20,146 nt of DNA from Gemmatimonadota bacterium (GCA_031127185.1 JARIET010000013.1:1-20146), one strand, 5' to 3'. Shown: positions 1-8,078, counted from the stretch's first letter. Translations and numbers: made by a program. The notes: a model not told the origin generated them from the sequence alone.

Positions 1-15
1 CCCCACAGCCGCATT

Positions 16-1791
16 CTACAGTGGTGGTCGCCGCACCGCGTCAAAGTCGGGTTGGCCGCCGATGGCGGCTTGGGCCTGCGCGGCCAGCGCAGCGGGCACA
101 ACGCGCCATGATTGCGTATAGAAGTCGCCGGCCCGCAGTTCCTTGAGCCGCGAGACCTCATCGATCAGCAGTTGGCGGATATCGCGGCCGTCGTCTTTCA
201 CGATCGGTGCGCCGGTAATCATCCCGTAGCCGCCGGTGCCGCTCGCGCGATAGTTCGTGAGCGCGATCGTGAACGAATCGGTTGGCGTTACTGGCTTGCC
301 GCGCACCGTGAGCCCCGTGATGCGGTCGCCCGGCGCTCGCGAGAGGTCGATGGCATATTCGGCGCCGGTGACCACCTCGAAGTTGAATCCGATGAATGCG
401 GGATCCGGTGCGGCGCGCATCGTCGCGCCGCTGCCCGTGACGCGAAAGTACCGCGCGCTCTGTTCGAGGTAGGCCTTGAGGCGATCCCCGGTGAAGCGCA
501 GGACGCGAATCGTGTTGTCGTACGGGTAAAGCTGGGCCAGGCGCGCGACGGAGATGTTACCGGGCGCAAATCGGATGTTGGTGGAGAAGACCGCCGTGGA
601 CGCGAGGTCGGCGCCGGTCGCCCGACGCATCGTCTCCCCGATGAAATCAATGATGGGCATGTCCATGGTGCGGGCCGAATCGGTGCGCCATTCAGTAGCG
701 GTCGTTCCGATCACCTCGTTGACGTAGCGACGGGCCGCGTTGTGCCCCGACTCGGCCAACGTCAGCACGGCCGGCTTCTCGACATGCCCGCCCGCACGAA
801 CGATGCTTCCGCGCTTGGACGTGATTCTCCACGACTGGCCGACTCGCTCCACACGAAGCGCGGCAACCGCGACACTCGTCGCCCAGTTGCGCGGCTGCAT
901 CAACAGCACGCCGTTGATCGTCGTGTCGGCCAACTCACGGTGGGTGTGACCGACGACGATCAGATCGATCCCCGGCACGTCGCGCGCGACGGCAGCCATC
1001 GCGTTCTCCGGCGGAATCCCCGGCAACGAGTCGTCGGTCGCCGCGCCCATTCCCGAGTGGCCGACGACGACAACAACGTCTGCGCCACGGCGTCTGGCGT
1101 CCGCCACCGATCGACGCGTTGCCGTCACGATGTCGTCGATGACGACTTTGTCTTTGAGCAGGTCGCGGTCCCAGACCATGGCCCACGGAGTGGTGACGCC
1201 AACGATGGCAATCCGGACGCCGCCGCGCGTGATGTGGGTCGCCGGCGCCCATTGCTTCTTTCCATCGGTCCGGCGCGCGTTGGCCGCGAGCACCGGGAAC
1301 TTCGCCGGGGCGAGGGTGCGATCCAGTGTGGCGATGCCGTAGTTGAACTCGTGGTTTCCCAGGACCACTGCGTCATACTTGAGCGCGTTCATTGCCGCGA
1401 TCACCGGGTGTGTTCCCGCGAACCCTGGACGCGACGCAACGAAGGTCAGCGCGTTGCCCTGCATGAAGTCGCCGGCGTCAACGAGGATCGTCCCGGCTGG
1501 GTGGGCCGCGCGAAGCGAGTCCACGATCGTCGCAACCCGCGCCATGCCTCGGCCCGACTCCGTACTGTCGCCAAAGTAGTCCCAGCCGCGCACGCGGCCG
1601 TGGATGTCGGTGGTGGCCGCGATGCGGAGTTCAACGACCGCTGGTCCGGCGGCCGGCCGCGCGGGACTCGAGTTGCCGCGCTGTGCGGCAAGGGAGCCGG
1701 GGACTGGCACCGCAGCCGCGAATACCGTCAGTGCCGCAAGCACGTTTCGCGACCGGTGACATACCACACGAAGCAAGCTGGAGGCGACCAT
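16..1791 (-). CDS. Secreted 5'-nucleotidase / 2',3'-cyclic-nucleotide phosphodiesterase (UshA/CpdB family)
   Basis: Predicted periplasmic metallophosphoesterase that removes phosphate from nucleotides, releasing Pi and a nucleoside. The 591-residue product has a hydrophobic signal segment at about residues 16-37 (likely cut near SLAAQ). The calcineurin-like domain spans about 54-315 with metal-binding motifs TTDIHG (D62, H64), DAGD (D105, D108), GNHE (N146, H147), GHSG (H245) and GHTH (H282, H284). A 5'-nucleotidase C-terminal domain spans about 355-560 and contains an LTNYRASGTGGYG segment of the kind seen in the CpdB branch. The full set of metal ligands suggests it is active. It is divergent from udk-phoB-phoR, so regulation by phosphate starvation is plausible, and a phased repeat lies 130 bp upstream. 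The ATG at 1791 is not preceded by a purine-rich ribosome site, so the exact start is uncertain. UshA-like versus CpdB-like substrate preference cannot be decided from sequence. Confidence 0.9.
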   Translation of the reverse strand: MVASSLLRVVCHRSRNVLAALTVFAAAVPVPGSLAAQRGNSSPARPAAGPAVVELRIAATTDIHGRVRGWDYFGDSTESGRGMARVATIVDSLRAAHPAGTILVDAGDFMQGNALTFVASRPGFAGTHPVIAAMNALKYDAVVLGNHEFNYGIATLDRTLAPAKFPVLAANARRTDGKKQWAPATHITRGGVRIAIVGVTTPWAMVWDRDLLKDKVVIDDIVTATRRSVADARRRGADVVVVVGHSGMGAATDDSLPGIPPENAMAAVARDVPGIDLIVVGHTHRELADTTINGVLLMQPRNWATSVAVAALRVERVGQSWRITSKRGSIVRAGGHVEKPAVLTLAESGHNAARRYVNEVIGTTATEWRTDSARTMDMPIIDFIGETMRRATGADLASTAVFSTNIRFAPGNISVARLAQLYPYDNTIRVLRFTGDRLKAYLEQSARYFRVTGSGATMRAAPDPAFIGFNFEVVTGAEYAIDLSRAPGDRITGLTVRGKPVTPTDSFTIALTNYRASGTGGYGMITGAPIVKDDGRDIRQLLIDEVSRLKELRAGDFYTQSWRVVPAALAAQAQAAIGGQPDFDAVRRPPL

Positions 1792-1920
1792 CGGAGGAAA
1801 TTACAGGCAGCGCGCTGTACAGGCGAGTGAGCAATGAATGCCTGTGGCGGCGGCGGCAAGCGAGACCGCACTATCTTGCACACGGAGTTTCCGACCCCCG
1901 CTTCCCGGCGCGGAGGCCGC

Positions 1921-1938
1921 CGATACAGAATCGTGACG
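1921..1938. promoter_or_regulatory. Candidate Pho-box-like phased direct repeat, nucleotidase/udk divergent region
   Basis: The 215-bp divergent region between the nucleotidase and udk contains CGATACA, four bases, then CGTGACG, giving two related 7-mers at exactly 11-bp spacing. PhoB-family regulators bind 7-bp direct repeats separated by 4 bp. Read on the minus strand the units become CGTCACG and TGTATCG, which resemble the E. coli half-site CTGTCAC/CTGTCAT and would face the nucleotidase gene. Each 7-mer is short, so chance occurrence in GC-rich DNA is possible. The call rests mainly on recurrence at other Pho genes in this window. Confidence 0.35.
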
Positions 1939-2006
1939 CCCGTATCGGTGCGGCGCAGCACGGCGGTGGTGGAGATTGTTACGCGCAGCCTGTGTCCCCT
2001 CTTTCA

Positions 2007-2642
2007 ATGCCTTCCCTGATCATCGGTGTCGCCGGAGGCTCTGGATCCGGCAAAACCACCATCGCGCGGCGAATCGCCGCGGGGCTCGCTCCGGCGCGCG
2101 TCGCCGTGGTGGACATGGATGCGTACTACCGGGATCGCGCCGACCTGTCGCACGAGGCCCGCAGGCAATTGAACTGGGACCACCCTGATGCGATCGACCT
2201 GGAGTTGTTCATCCATCAACTCGACGCACTTGGCCGCGGCGAAATCGTCGATAAGCCGGTGTACGATTTCGCCACGCATCTCCGCAAGCCAAACCGAGAG
2301 CGAGTCGGACCTGCGGATATCGTCATTGTGGACGGCATCCTGCTGTTCACCGACCCACGAGTCAGGGACCGATGTGCGATGAAGGTGTTCATCGACACGG
2401 ATGCCGACGAGCGGTTGATCCGTCGGCTCCAGCGTGACGTGGCCGAGCGGGGACGCCCGCTGGACGAAATCATTGACCAATACTTGACCACCGTGCGGCC
2501 AATGCACCTGCAGTTCGTCGAGCCATCCAAGCGGTTTGCCGACGTAATTGTTCCGCGGGGCGGCGAGAACGACGTGGCCATCGGCATGATCATTTCGCTG
2601 GCGCACCAGCGCCTGCGCGTTCTTATTGGAGCAACTGTCTGA
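2007..2642 (+). CDS. udk: Uridine kinase
   Basis: Cytoplasmic pyrimidine salvage kinase that phosphorylates uridine (and usually cytidine) to UMP/CMP with a nucleoside triphosphate. The 211-residue product matches the usual size of bacterial Udk. It opens with a Walker A loop (GGSGSGKT, residues 9-16), followed by MDAYYRD, a WDHPDAID segment, a YDFATH segment corresponding to the family YDF..H motif, and VDGILLF as the Walker B-like strand. The reading frame stays open upstream to 1683, but homology to the family begins at the ATG at 2007, so that start is chosen; there is no obvious ribosome site. The stop TGA shares its last base with the ATG of the PhoB-type gene (TGATG), so the two are translationally coupled. 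Udk heading a phoBR operon is unusual. It fits salvage of uridine produced by the divergent nucleotidase, which is inference. Confidence 0.92.
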   Translation: MPSLIIGVAGGSGSGKTTIARRIAAGLAPARVAVVDMDAYYRDRADLSHEARRQLNWDHPDAIDLELFIHQLDALGRGEIVDKPVYDFATHLRKPNRERVGPADIVIVDGILLFTDPRVRDRCAMKVFIDTDADERLIRRLQRDVAERGRPLDEIIDQYLTTVRPMHLQFVEPSKRFADVIVPRGGENDVAIGMIISLAHQRLRVLIGATV

Positions 2643-3349
2643 TGGCCGAACCCATAGCGCGCGTCCTCGTCGTGGATGATGAGCCCGACATCGTGGCTCT
2701 CGTCGTCTACCATCTGGCAAAGGCGGGCTACCGTGTGTCGAGCGCATCCACGGGACCTGAAGCGGTAGCCGAGGCCAAGCGCGAGCGACCAACGCTGATC
2801 GTGCTTGACCTCATGCTTCCCGGGATGTCGGGGTTCGACGTGCTGCGTGAGATCCGTGCGGACGCCGACACGCGCGAAATCGCGGTATTAATGCTGACCG
2901 CGCGGAAGGATGAACCTGATCGCATCAAGGGGCTTTCGCTCGGGGCGGATGACTACCTCACGAAACCGTTCAGTCCGCAAGAATTGGTACTGCGGGTACA
3001 GGCGATTCTTCGGCGCGTGCAGGCCGGCGGCGCAAGCAGCGACCTGCTCCACGTCGGGCCGATCGCGATTGACCGCGCAGCCCATACGGTCGCGGTGAAC
3101 GAGCGGACGCTCGACCTGACCGCCACGGAGTACAAGCTCCTGTTGACTCTGGCGGAACGCCGCGGCCGCGTACAGGCGCGGGCCCACTTGCTCGAGTCCG
3201 TGTGGGAGGCGGCGCCCGATATCCAGACGCGCACGGTTGACATGCATGTCCAGCGGTTGCGCTCAAAGCTTGGCCCGGCCGGCAACATGATCGAGACAGT
3301 TCGCGGTTTTGGGTACCGCCTGACGCCGCCAGTCGGCAGGTCTGCGTGA
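2642..3349 (+). CDS. phoB: PhoB-type phosphate regulon response regulator (OmpR/PhoB family)
   Basis: DNA-binding response regulator of 235 residues. The receiver domain (about 6-122) has acidic residues D12/D13, the phosphorylation site D56 in VLDLMLPG, T86 and K108 in the YLTKPF motif. The winged-helix output domain (about 135-228) contains LTATEYKLL, TVDMHVQRLRSKL and ETVRGFGYRL, typical of the OmpR/PhoB family. Assignment to the Pho system rather than another OmpR-type pair comes from the fused operon with a PhoR-type kinase and the surrounding phosphate genes. The start overlaps the udk stop by one base, with a GGAG element within the udk end about a dozen bases upstream. The stop overlaps the GTG start of the kinase by four bases (GTGA). 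The phased 11-bp repeats in several nearby intergenic regions are candidate binding sites. Confidence 0.9.
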   Translation: MAEPIARVLVVDDEPDIVALVVYHLAKAGYRVSSASTGPEAVAEAKRERPTLIVLDLMLPGMSGFDVLREIRADADTREIAVLMLTARKDEPDRIKGLSLGADDYLTKPFSPQELVLRVQAILRRVQAGGASSDLLHVGPIAIDRAAHTVAVNERTLDLTATEYKLLLTLAERRGRVQARAHLLESVWEAAPDIQTRTVDMHVQRLRSKLGPAGNMIETVRGFGYRLTPPVGRSA

Positions 3350-5064
3350 GGCTTACGAGCCGGCTGCTCCTCGGGGTGCTGTGGGTCGTTGGTGTGCTGG
3401 TAGCCTTCATGGTGTTTCTCGTGGATCGGCAGCTCTCTCGCCGTCTTCGTGACGACACCGCCGATGTGCTGGCCCGTGAGGCCCGCTTTGTGGCGTCGAG
3501 CTGGACCGGTGCCACGGAGGCCTACGAGCTCGCCCATCGGGCCGGCGACGCGCTGGGCCATCGGGTAACGCTGATCGATACGGCTGGCGTCGTCGTGGGC
3601 GACAGCGATTTTGACCGCGACGGTACGGCACGGCTGGAGAATCATGCGGCACGACCCGAAGTCGCCGCCGCACGCTCCGGCAGCACCGGGTCATCCTTGC
3701 GATTCAGCGCGTCGCGCGGCGACCGCGAACTGTACGTGGCCGTTCCGGCCACCCGGGGTGTCTCCCGGGTGTCAGTTCCGACAGGCTCACTTGACGCCGT
3801 TGTCGCGACCGCGCGTCGCGGAATCGCCCTTGCCGGTGGAATCGCGCTGGCCATTGCGCTGGTGCTCGCCTGGTTCTTTGCGCGCAACATTTCGAAACCG
3901 GTCATTGCGCTCCGGGACGTTGCCATGAGCATCGCCAGCGGCGACCTGGCCCGCCGACCCGCCTTGCGGGCGCCGGGCGAGGTTGGTGAACTGGCGCGTG
4001 CGCTGCACCAGCTGGCGGAGCAGCTTTCGGCACGCCTGGATGCGCTGCGTGCGGATGAGTCGTTGCTTTCGCAGCTGACCGAGTCCTTGAACGAGGGCGT
4101 TATCGCCGTTGATACCGCCCGACGCGTGGTGCGAATCAATGAGAACGCCCGCCTGTTGCTGTCGGTCAACGCGCCGGTCCCATTCTCGTTCGACCTCCTC
4201 CCCCCCGACGTGGCGATTCGCGCCGCAGTCGAGGGAGCGCTTGGGGGCGATGTGACCGATGACGCGGAAGTCGTGGTCTCCGGGCGCACGGTCAGCGTCA
4301 CGGCCCGGCCGCTCGCCGGAGGCGGTGCAGTGCTCGCACTGTTCGACTTGACGCGGATCCGCCGCCTGGAGGCGGTGCGCCGCAACTTCGTGGCCAATGT
4401 CTCACACGAGCTCCGCACACCCCTCACGGTGGTCGGCGGGTTTGCCGAGACGCTAGTCAGCGACGATCCACCGGCCGAAAGTCGAAGGCAGTTCGCAGAG
4501 AAAATTTTGGCCAACACGCGCCGCATGCAGCGTTTGGTGGATGACTTGCTTGACCTCAGCCGCATCGAGCTTGGCGGGTGGGTCCCCACGCCGGTGACCG
4601 CCGACATGGAGACCATTGCTGCGGAGGCGCTGGCGGCGGCGCAGCGCCCGGCCGGCCGCAAGGGGCTGACCCTTCGCTCGGAACTGGATCCTGCATCGCG
4701 TACGGTGTGGGCTGATGCCAACGCGCTCCGGCAGATCATCGGAAACCTGGTTGACAACGCGGTTCGGCACACGGCCAGCGGCGACGTCGTCGTTTTTTCG
4801 CGGCCCCGGGACGGGGGCGGCACTGTGCTTGGCGTTCGCGACACCGGCATTGGCATCCCGCCAGAGCACCTCCCGCGGATTTTTGAGCGTTTCTATCGCG
4901 TCGACAAGGGCCGGTCGCGGGACGAAGGAGGGACCGGCCTGGGACTTGCAATCGTGAAGCACCTGGCCGAGGCACACGGCGGCAAGGTCCGGGCCGAAAG
5001 CGTTGTCGGTGCGGGGACAACAGTTCTGGTGCAACTGCCCCCGGCCCCTGAGCGGCACACCTGA
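3346..5064 (+). CDS. phoR: PhoR-type sensor histidine kinase
   Basis: Membrane sensor kinase of 572 residues, the likely partner of the upstream PhoB-type regulator. Layout: transmembrane helix 1 (about 5-27), an extracytoplasmic region of about 130 residues (28-157), transmembrane helix 2 (about 159-179), a HAMP linker (about 180-235), a PAS-like segment (about 240-335), a HisKA dimerisation domain with catalytic H354 in NVSHELRTPL, and a HATPase domain with N box NLVDNAVRH (N471), G1 box DTGIGI and G2 box GGTGLGL. All catalytic motifs are intact. The start is GTG, overlapping the previous stop as GTGA. E. coli PhoR lacks a sizeable periplasmic domain and is controlled through PstSCAB-PhoU. 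Here the sizeable external domain, and the absence of pstCAB in the window, suggest a different input (inference). Confidence 0.88.
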   Translation: MRLTSRLLLGVLWVVGVLVAFMVFLVDRQLSRRLRDDTADVLAREARFVASSWTGATEAYELAHRAGDALGHRVTLIDTAGVVVGDSDFDRDGTARLENHAARPEVAAARSGSTGSSLRFSASRGDRELYVAVPATRGVSRVSVPTGSLDAVVATARRGIALAGGIALAIALVLAWFFARNISKPVIALRDVAMSIASGDLARRPALRAPGEVGELARALHQLAEQLSARLDALRADESLLSQLTESLNEGVIAVDTARRVVRINENARLLLSVNAPVPFSFDLLPPDVAIRAAVEGALGGDVTDDAEVVVSGRTVSVTARPLAGGGAVLALFDLTRIRRLEAVRRNFVANVSHELRTPLTVVGGFAETLVSDDPPAESRRQFAEKILANTRRMQRLVDDLLDLSRIELGGWVPTPVTADMETIAAEALAAAQRPAGRKGLTLRSELDPASRTVWADANALRQIIGNLVDNAVRHTASGDVVVFSRPRDGGGTVLGVRDTGIGIPPEHLPRIFERFYRVDKGRSRDEGGTGLGLAIVKHLAEAHGGKVRAESVVGAGTTVLVQLPPAPERHT

Positions 5065-5093
5065 CGGGCGAGCACGGTATCCCCATGGGGGTC

Positions 5094-5122
5094 CGTTACG
5101 TCAGCGTTACATAGCCGTAGGC
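5094..5122. promoter_or_regulatory. Candidate Pho-box-like phased repeat upstream of TonB-dependent receptor
   Basis: Three 7-base units begin at 5094, 5105 and 5116, exactly 11 bp apart: CGTTACG, CGTTACA and a weaker CGTAGGC. The first two differ only in the last base. The block sits in the 149-bp gap between phoR and the receptor, about 90 bp before the receptor ATG. A perfect 10-bp palindrome CCCCATGGGG (5081-5090) lies immediately upstream. The spacing matches PhoB-family direct-repeat operators. No convincing -10 element was seen at the expected distance, so the promoter itself is not located. Confidence 0.4.
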
Positions 5123-5162
5123 GATTCGAAACGGGCTGGTGGGATCATTCGGTACGCGCCAG

Positions 5163-5180
5163 ACCCGGGGTTTTCCGGGT
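5163..5180 (+). other. Small hairpin in receptor 5' leader
   Basis: ACCCGG (5163-5168) and CCGGGT (5175-5180) are exact inverted repeats around a GGTTTT loop, giving a 6-bp GC-rich stem that ends 33 bases before the receptor ATG at 5214. No purine-rich ribosome site lies between the hairpin and the start codon. It may shape the mRNA leader. It has no T-run, so it is not a typical terminator. Confidence 0.3.
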
Positions 5181-5213
5181 TCGTGCGCGGCCTCCTACCG
5201 ACACGACCCGCCA

Positions 5214-7958
5214 ATGCGACGCCGCCTTGCAATAGCAACTCTCACGACCCTCCTGCCCCTCCTTGCCGCTCCCGTTGCGGCGCAGCAGCCAGCGACCGGC
5301 CGTATCGTCGGCCGGATCCTGGACGCAGCCGGCGGCCAGGGTCTCCCCGATGTCCAGATTCAGGTGGTCGGAACGCCGACCGGAACAATCTCGGGCATCG
5401 ACGGCAAGTACACGCTGGCTGGAGTCAAGGCCGGCACCGTGACGCTCGTCATCAAGCGAATCGGCTACGCGCAAAAGACGGTCACCGGCATCTTCCTCGA
5501 CGCCGGCAAGACGTTGGAACAGAACGTCTCGCTCACGGCAGCAACGGTGATGCTTTCGGCCGTCAGCGTGACTGCGGATGCCGAGAAGGGCACGGTGACG
5601 GAAGCGCTGGATCTCCAGAAGGTCAGCGTGAACGTGGTCAACGCCATCACGGCCGAGCAGATCGGGAAGAGCCCGGACGGCGACGCGGCGCAAACGTTGC
5701 AGCGCGTCAGCGGTGTGACCGTGCAGGACGGCAAGTACGTTCAGGCTCGTGGCCTTGGCGAACGCTACACCACGGCCTCGCTGAACGGTGCGCGCCTCCC
5801 CAGCCCGGAACCAGAGCGGAAGGTGGTTCCGCTTGACTTGTTCCCGAGCGGGCTGCTGCAATCCGTCACAACGATCAAGACGTTCACACCTGACCTTCCG
5901 GGCGACTTCTCGGGCGCACAGGTCGACATCAAGACCCGTGAGTTTCCGGCGGAGCGGCAGACCTCCTACTCGCTGACGATCGGCGCCAACGATCGCGTGC
6001 TGGGCAAGTCGCTTCCGATGGCTCCCCGCGTCGCCGGCGACATGATCGGGGTGACCAGTTCCGTGCGCAACATCCCCCGCGTCATCGCGCGGACCAGTTT
6101 TCAGTCTGCGATTCCGCAGGAAACCTACAACGCCATGGTGCTTGCGCAGCGCAACGTCTGGACCGCGCTTCAGGGCTCCGGGGCACCGAACCTCTCCACG
6201 GGGATCTCGGTCGGCGGTAGCCAGATCCTTGGCAAACGCATCGGCTATCTCGTGTCCACGAGTTACGGCATGTCCGATGAAGTACGCGCTGACGATCGCT
6301 ATGCGGTCGGAAACGCCGGCGCCAACGGGTCGGTGGTGCCGCTTACCGAACTCGCGGGAATCACGGGCCGGCGTTCCGTCCAGTGGGGCGGGCTCGCGAA
6401 CATCAGTTCGTTGCTGGGCACAAGCTCGCGGCTCACGTTCACCGCCACGACCACGCGTAGCGCCGACAGCGAGGCGCGCATCGATCGCGGATTTGACGAA
6501 AACCTTTCCGACTCCATTGCCCGCACAACGCTGCGGTATGTCGAGCGCGGGATCGCGACGACCAACGTGAAGGGCGAGCACCAGTGGGGAACCCGCCAGC
6601 GCACCGAATGGACCGCTGCCTACGGCTACACCACGCGTCGCGAACCCGACCGCTCTGATGTGGTGTACTCGCGCAACAGTTCGGGCCAATATCAGCTTCT
6701 CGGGTCGCTCGACGGCGCGCGGCGACTCTGGTTCGACCTCGATGAGCAGAACACCCTGGCGGAGGCGAATCACCAGATCCTCTTTGGTGGTGCCGCCGCC
6801 CGCAATTCCGTCAAGATCGGCGGATACGTACGGCGCACGACGCGCGACGCCGACGCGCCGATGTACGCGTTCCTGACCCGGGCGGGTTCGGACGTCACCG
6901 CGCTGCCGGCGGAACAAATCTTCGGCGCCGCGCAGGCATGTGCCACATGCTCGCTGTTGAACGTCCAGCCGATCGGCCAGGCCGGTAGCTACGATGCCAG
7001 TGACAACACCGCTGCCGGGTTCGGGATGCTCGAATTCGGACTTGGCGAAAAGGTTCGGGTGGTCACGGGCGGGCGCTACGAGCACGCCTTCATCCGCGTC
7101 AACTCGTCAACGCAGGCCGGATTCGCGGCGCGCGCGCGCCTTGAGAATGGCGACCTGCTTCCGGCGCTGATTGTCAACACGAAGCTCTCGAACAGCCAGA
7201 ACCTCCGCTTCGCCGCGACCCAGACCGTCTCGCGCCCCGAGTATCGCGAACTGGCACCAGTGACTTTCCGCGACGTGCTCGGCGGCGTCTCGGTGACGGG
7301 AAACGACAAGCTGCGCCGCACGCTGATTGCCAACTTTGACGCGCGCTGGGAGCTGTACCCCACCGCAGCCGAGATCGTGTCCATCGGCGCATTTGCCAAA
7401 GTGTTCGACAGCCCGATTGAGCGCGTGGAGCAGGCGACTTCTGGCGCGTACCAGGCAACGTTCCAGAATGCAAAGAGCGGCACGTCGTTCGGTGTCGAAC
7501 TCGAAGTTCGCAAGGACCTCGACATGTTGGGCCGATTGTTCTACGGACTGACGGGTTTTGCCAACGTCACGGTTATGCAGTCGCGCATCAATCTCAACCC
7601 GGTACAGGCACAAACGGTGACCGACACGGAGCGGCAGATGGTGGGACAGGCCCCATATGTGCTCAACACGGGAGTTACCTGGACGAACCGGTCAGGCGCC
7701 ACCAGCGCCACGCTGCTCTATAACGTGGTGGGTGAGCGCATCACGGCAGCCGGCGTGAAGCCGCTCCCGAACATCGTCGAACGACCGCGTCACGTCGTTG
7801 ACGCCGCGCTTCGGTTCCCTTTGTTCGGAAACGTGACGGGCCGGCTGGACGGGAAGAATCTGCTGGATGCGCGCTATCAGTTCATGCAAGGTGGTCTGGA
7901 GCGTGAGGGATACTCGGCCGGCCGCGGGCTCTCGCTTGGGTTGAACTGGAAGCCGTAG
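5214..7958 (+). CDS. TonB-dependent outer-membrane receptor with N-terminal carboxypeptidase-regulatory-like domain
   Basis: Predicted outer-membrane beta-barrel transporter of 914 residues, energised by the TonB system. A signal peptide covers residues 1-23 (RRR, hydrophobic core, likely cut after VAA). A carboxypeptidase-regulatory/CNA-B-like domain follows (about 28-110; GRIVGRILDAAGGQGLPDVQ, GIDGKYTLAGV). The plug domain (about 135-245) contains LQRVSGVTVQDGKYVQARGL and a PGDFSGAQVDIKTREF segment. The rest is consistent with a barrel and ends in SLGLNWKP. A CATC cysteine pair near residue 581 may lie in an external loop. The frame is open upstream to 5139, but the ATG at 5214 begins directly at the signal peptide. 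The substrate is not known. The position between phoBR and a PstS-like gene, with a phased repeat upstream, suggests phosphate or a phosphorylated compound (inference). Confidence 0.88.
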   Translation: MRRRLAIATLTTLLPLLAAPVAAQQPATGRIVGRILDAAGGQGLPDVQIQVVGTPTGTISGIDGKYTLAGVKAGTVTLVIKRIGYAQKTVTGIFLDAGKTLEQNVSLTAATVMLSAVSVTADAEKGTVTEALDLQKVSVNVVNAITAEQIGKSPDGDAAQTLQRVSGVTVQDGKYVQARGLGERYTTASLNGARLPSPEPERKVVPLDLFPSGLLQSVTTIKTFTPDLPGDFSGAQVDIKTREFPAERQTSYSLTIGANDRVLGKSLPMAPRVAGDMIGVTSSVRNIPRVIARTSFQSAIPQETYNAMVLAQRNVWTALQGSGAPNLSTGISVGGSQILGKRIGYLVSTSYGMSDEVRADDRYAVGNAGANGSVVPLTELAGITGRRSVQWGGLANISSLLGTSSRLTFTATTTRSADSEARIDRGFDENLSDSIARTTLRYVERGIATTNVKGEHQWGTRQRTEWTAAYGYTTRREPDRSDVVYSRNSSGQYQLLGSLDGARRLWFDLDEQNTLAEANHQILFGGAAARNSVKIGGYVRRTTRDADAPMYAFLTRAGSDVTALPAEQIFGAAQACATCSLLNVQPIGQAGSYDASDNTAAGFGMLEFGLGEKVRVVTGGRYEHAFIRVNSSTQAGFAARARLENGDLLPALIVNTKLSNSQNLRFAATQTVSRPEYRELAPVTFRDVLGGVSVTGNDKLRRTLIANFDARWELYPTAAEIVSIGAFAKVFDSPIERVEQATSGAYQATFQNAKSGTSFGVELEVRKDLDMLGRLFYGLTGFANVTVMQSRINLNPVQAQTVTDTERQMVGQAPYVLNTGVTWTNRSGATSATLLYNVVGERITAAGVKPLPNIVERPRHVVDAALRFPLFGNVTGRLDGKNLLDARYQFMQGGLEREGYSAGRGLSLGLNWKP

Positions 7959-7959
7959 T

Positions 7960-7987
7960 CGCCCCGGGGCGCACCACGCGAGGCGTG
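7960..7987 (+). terminator. Possible weak terminator after the receptor gene
   Basis: Directly after the receptor stop is a perfect 12-bp palindrome CGCCCCGGGGCG (7960-7971), followed by CACGC-GAG-GCGTG (7975-7987), a 5-bp stem with a three-base loop. There is no T-run, so intrinsic termination is uncertain. The structures may instead define the mRNA 3' end or slow the polymerase. Confidence 0.25.
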
Positions 7988-8012
7988 ACCTGACCGTGAC
8001 GCAGTGATGACG
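7984..8012. promoter_or_regulatory. Candidate Pho-box-like triple phased repeat upstream of beta-helix lipoprotein
   Basis: Three 7-base units start at 7984, 7995 and 8006, each 11 bp apart: CGTGACC, CGTGACG and GATGACG. Shifted one base, they read GTGACCT, GTGACGC and ATGACGG, which resemble the reverse complement of the E. coli Pho half-sites (GTGACAG/ATGACAG). This is the longest phased array in the window and suggests the lipoprotein-pstS-ppx genes have their own promoter. The first unit overlaps the end of the small hairpin after the receptor. GTGAC is common in GC-rich DNA, so the phasing is the evidence, not the word. Confidence 0.42.
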
Positions 8013-8039
8013 GCGTAGGAACAGAGCAATGCGTTCTTT

Positions 8040-8078
8040 GGAGGCGAGGTTGCGACATAGTGTCGTGACCTCGCTTCC
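8040..8078 (+). promoter_or_regulatory. Long stem-loop in leader of the lipoprotein gene
   Basis: Bases 8040-8057 pair with 8061-8078 around a TAG triloop to give an unbroken 18-bp stem, including three G-U wobbles (8043/8075, 8051/8067, 8052/8066). On the opposite strand those wobbles would be A-C mismatches, so the structure favours a plus-strand transcript. A pyrimidine stretch (TTCTTTCC) follows, and the ATG of the lipoprotein gene lies 22 bases beyond the stem. It could be an attenuator or terminator that lowers read-through from the receptor, an RNase-processing or 3'-end protecting hairpin, or a 5' stabiliser. The sequence alone does not separate these. Confidence 0.5.

Noticed and set aside
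112..1830. 572-residue open frame antisense to the nucleotidase
   Set aside because: Low-complexity Arg/Asp/Ala-rich translation with no family motif; the opposite strand has all metallophosphoesterase motifs. It is a shadow frame produced by high GC codon use.
5145..7085. 646-residue open frame antisense to the TonB receptor
   Set aside because: Arg/His-rich composition without recognisable domains, fully inside a well-supported receptor gene.
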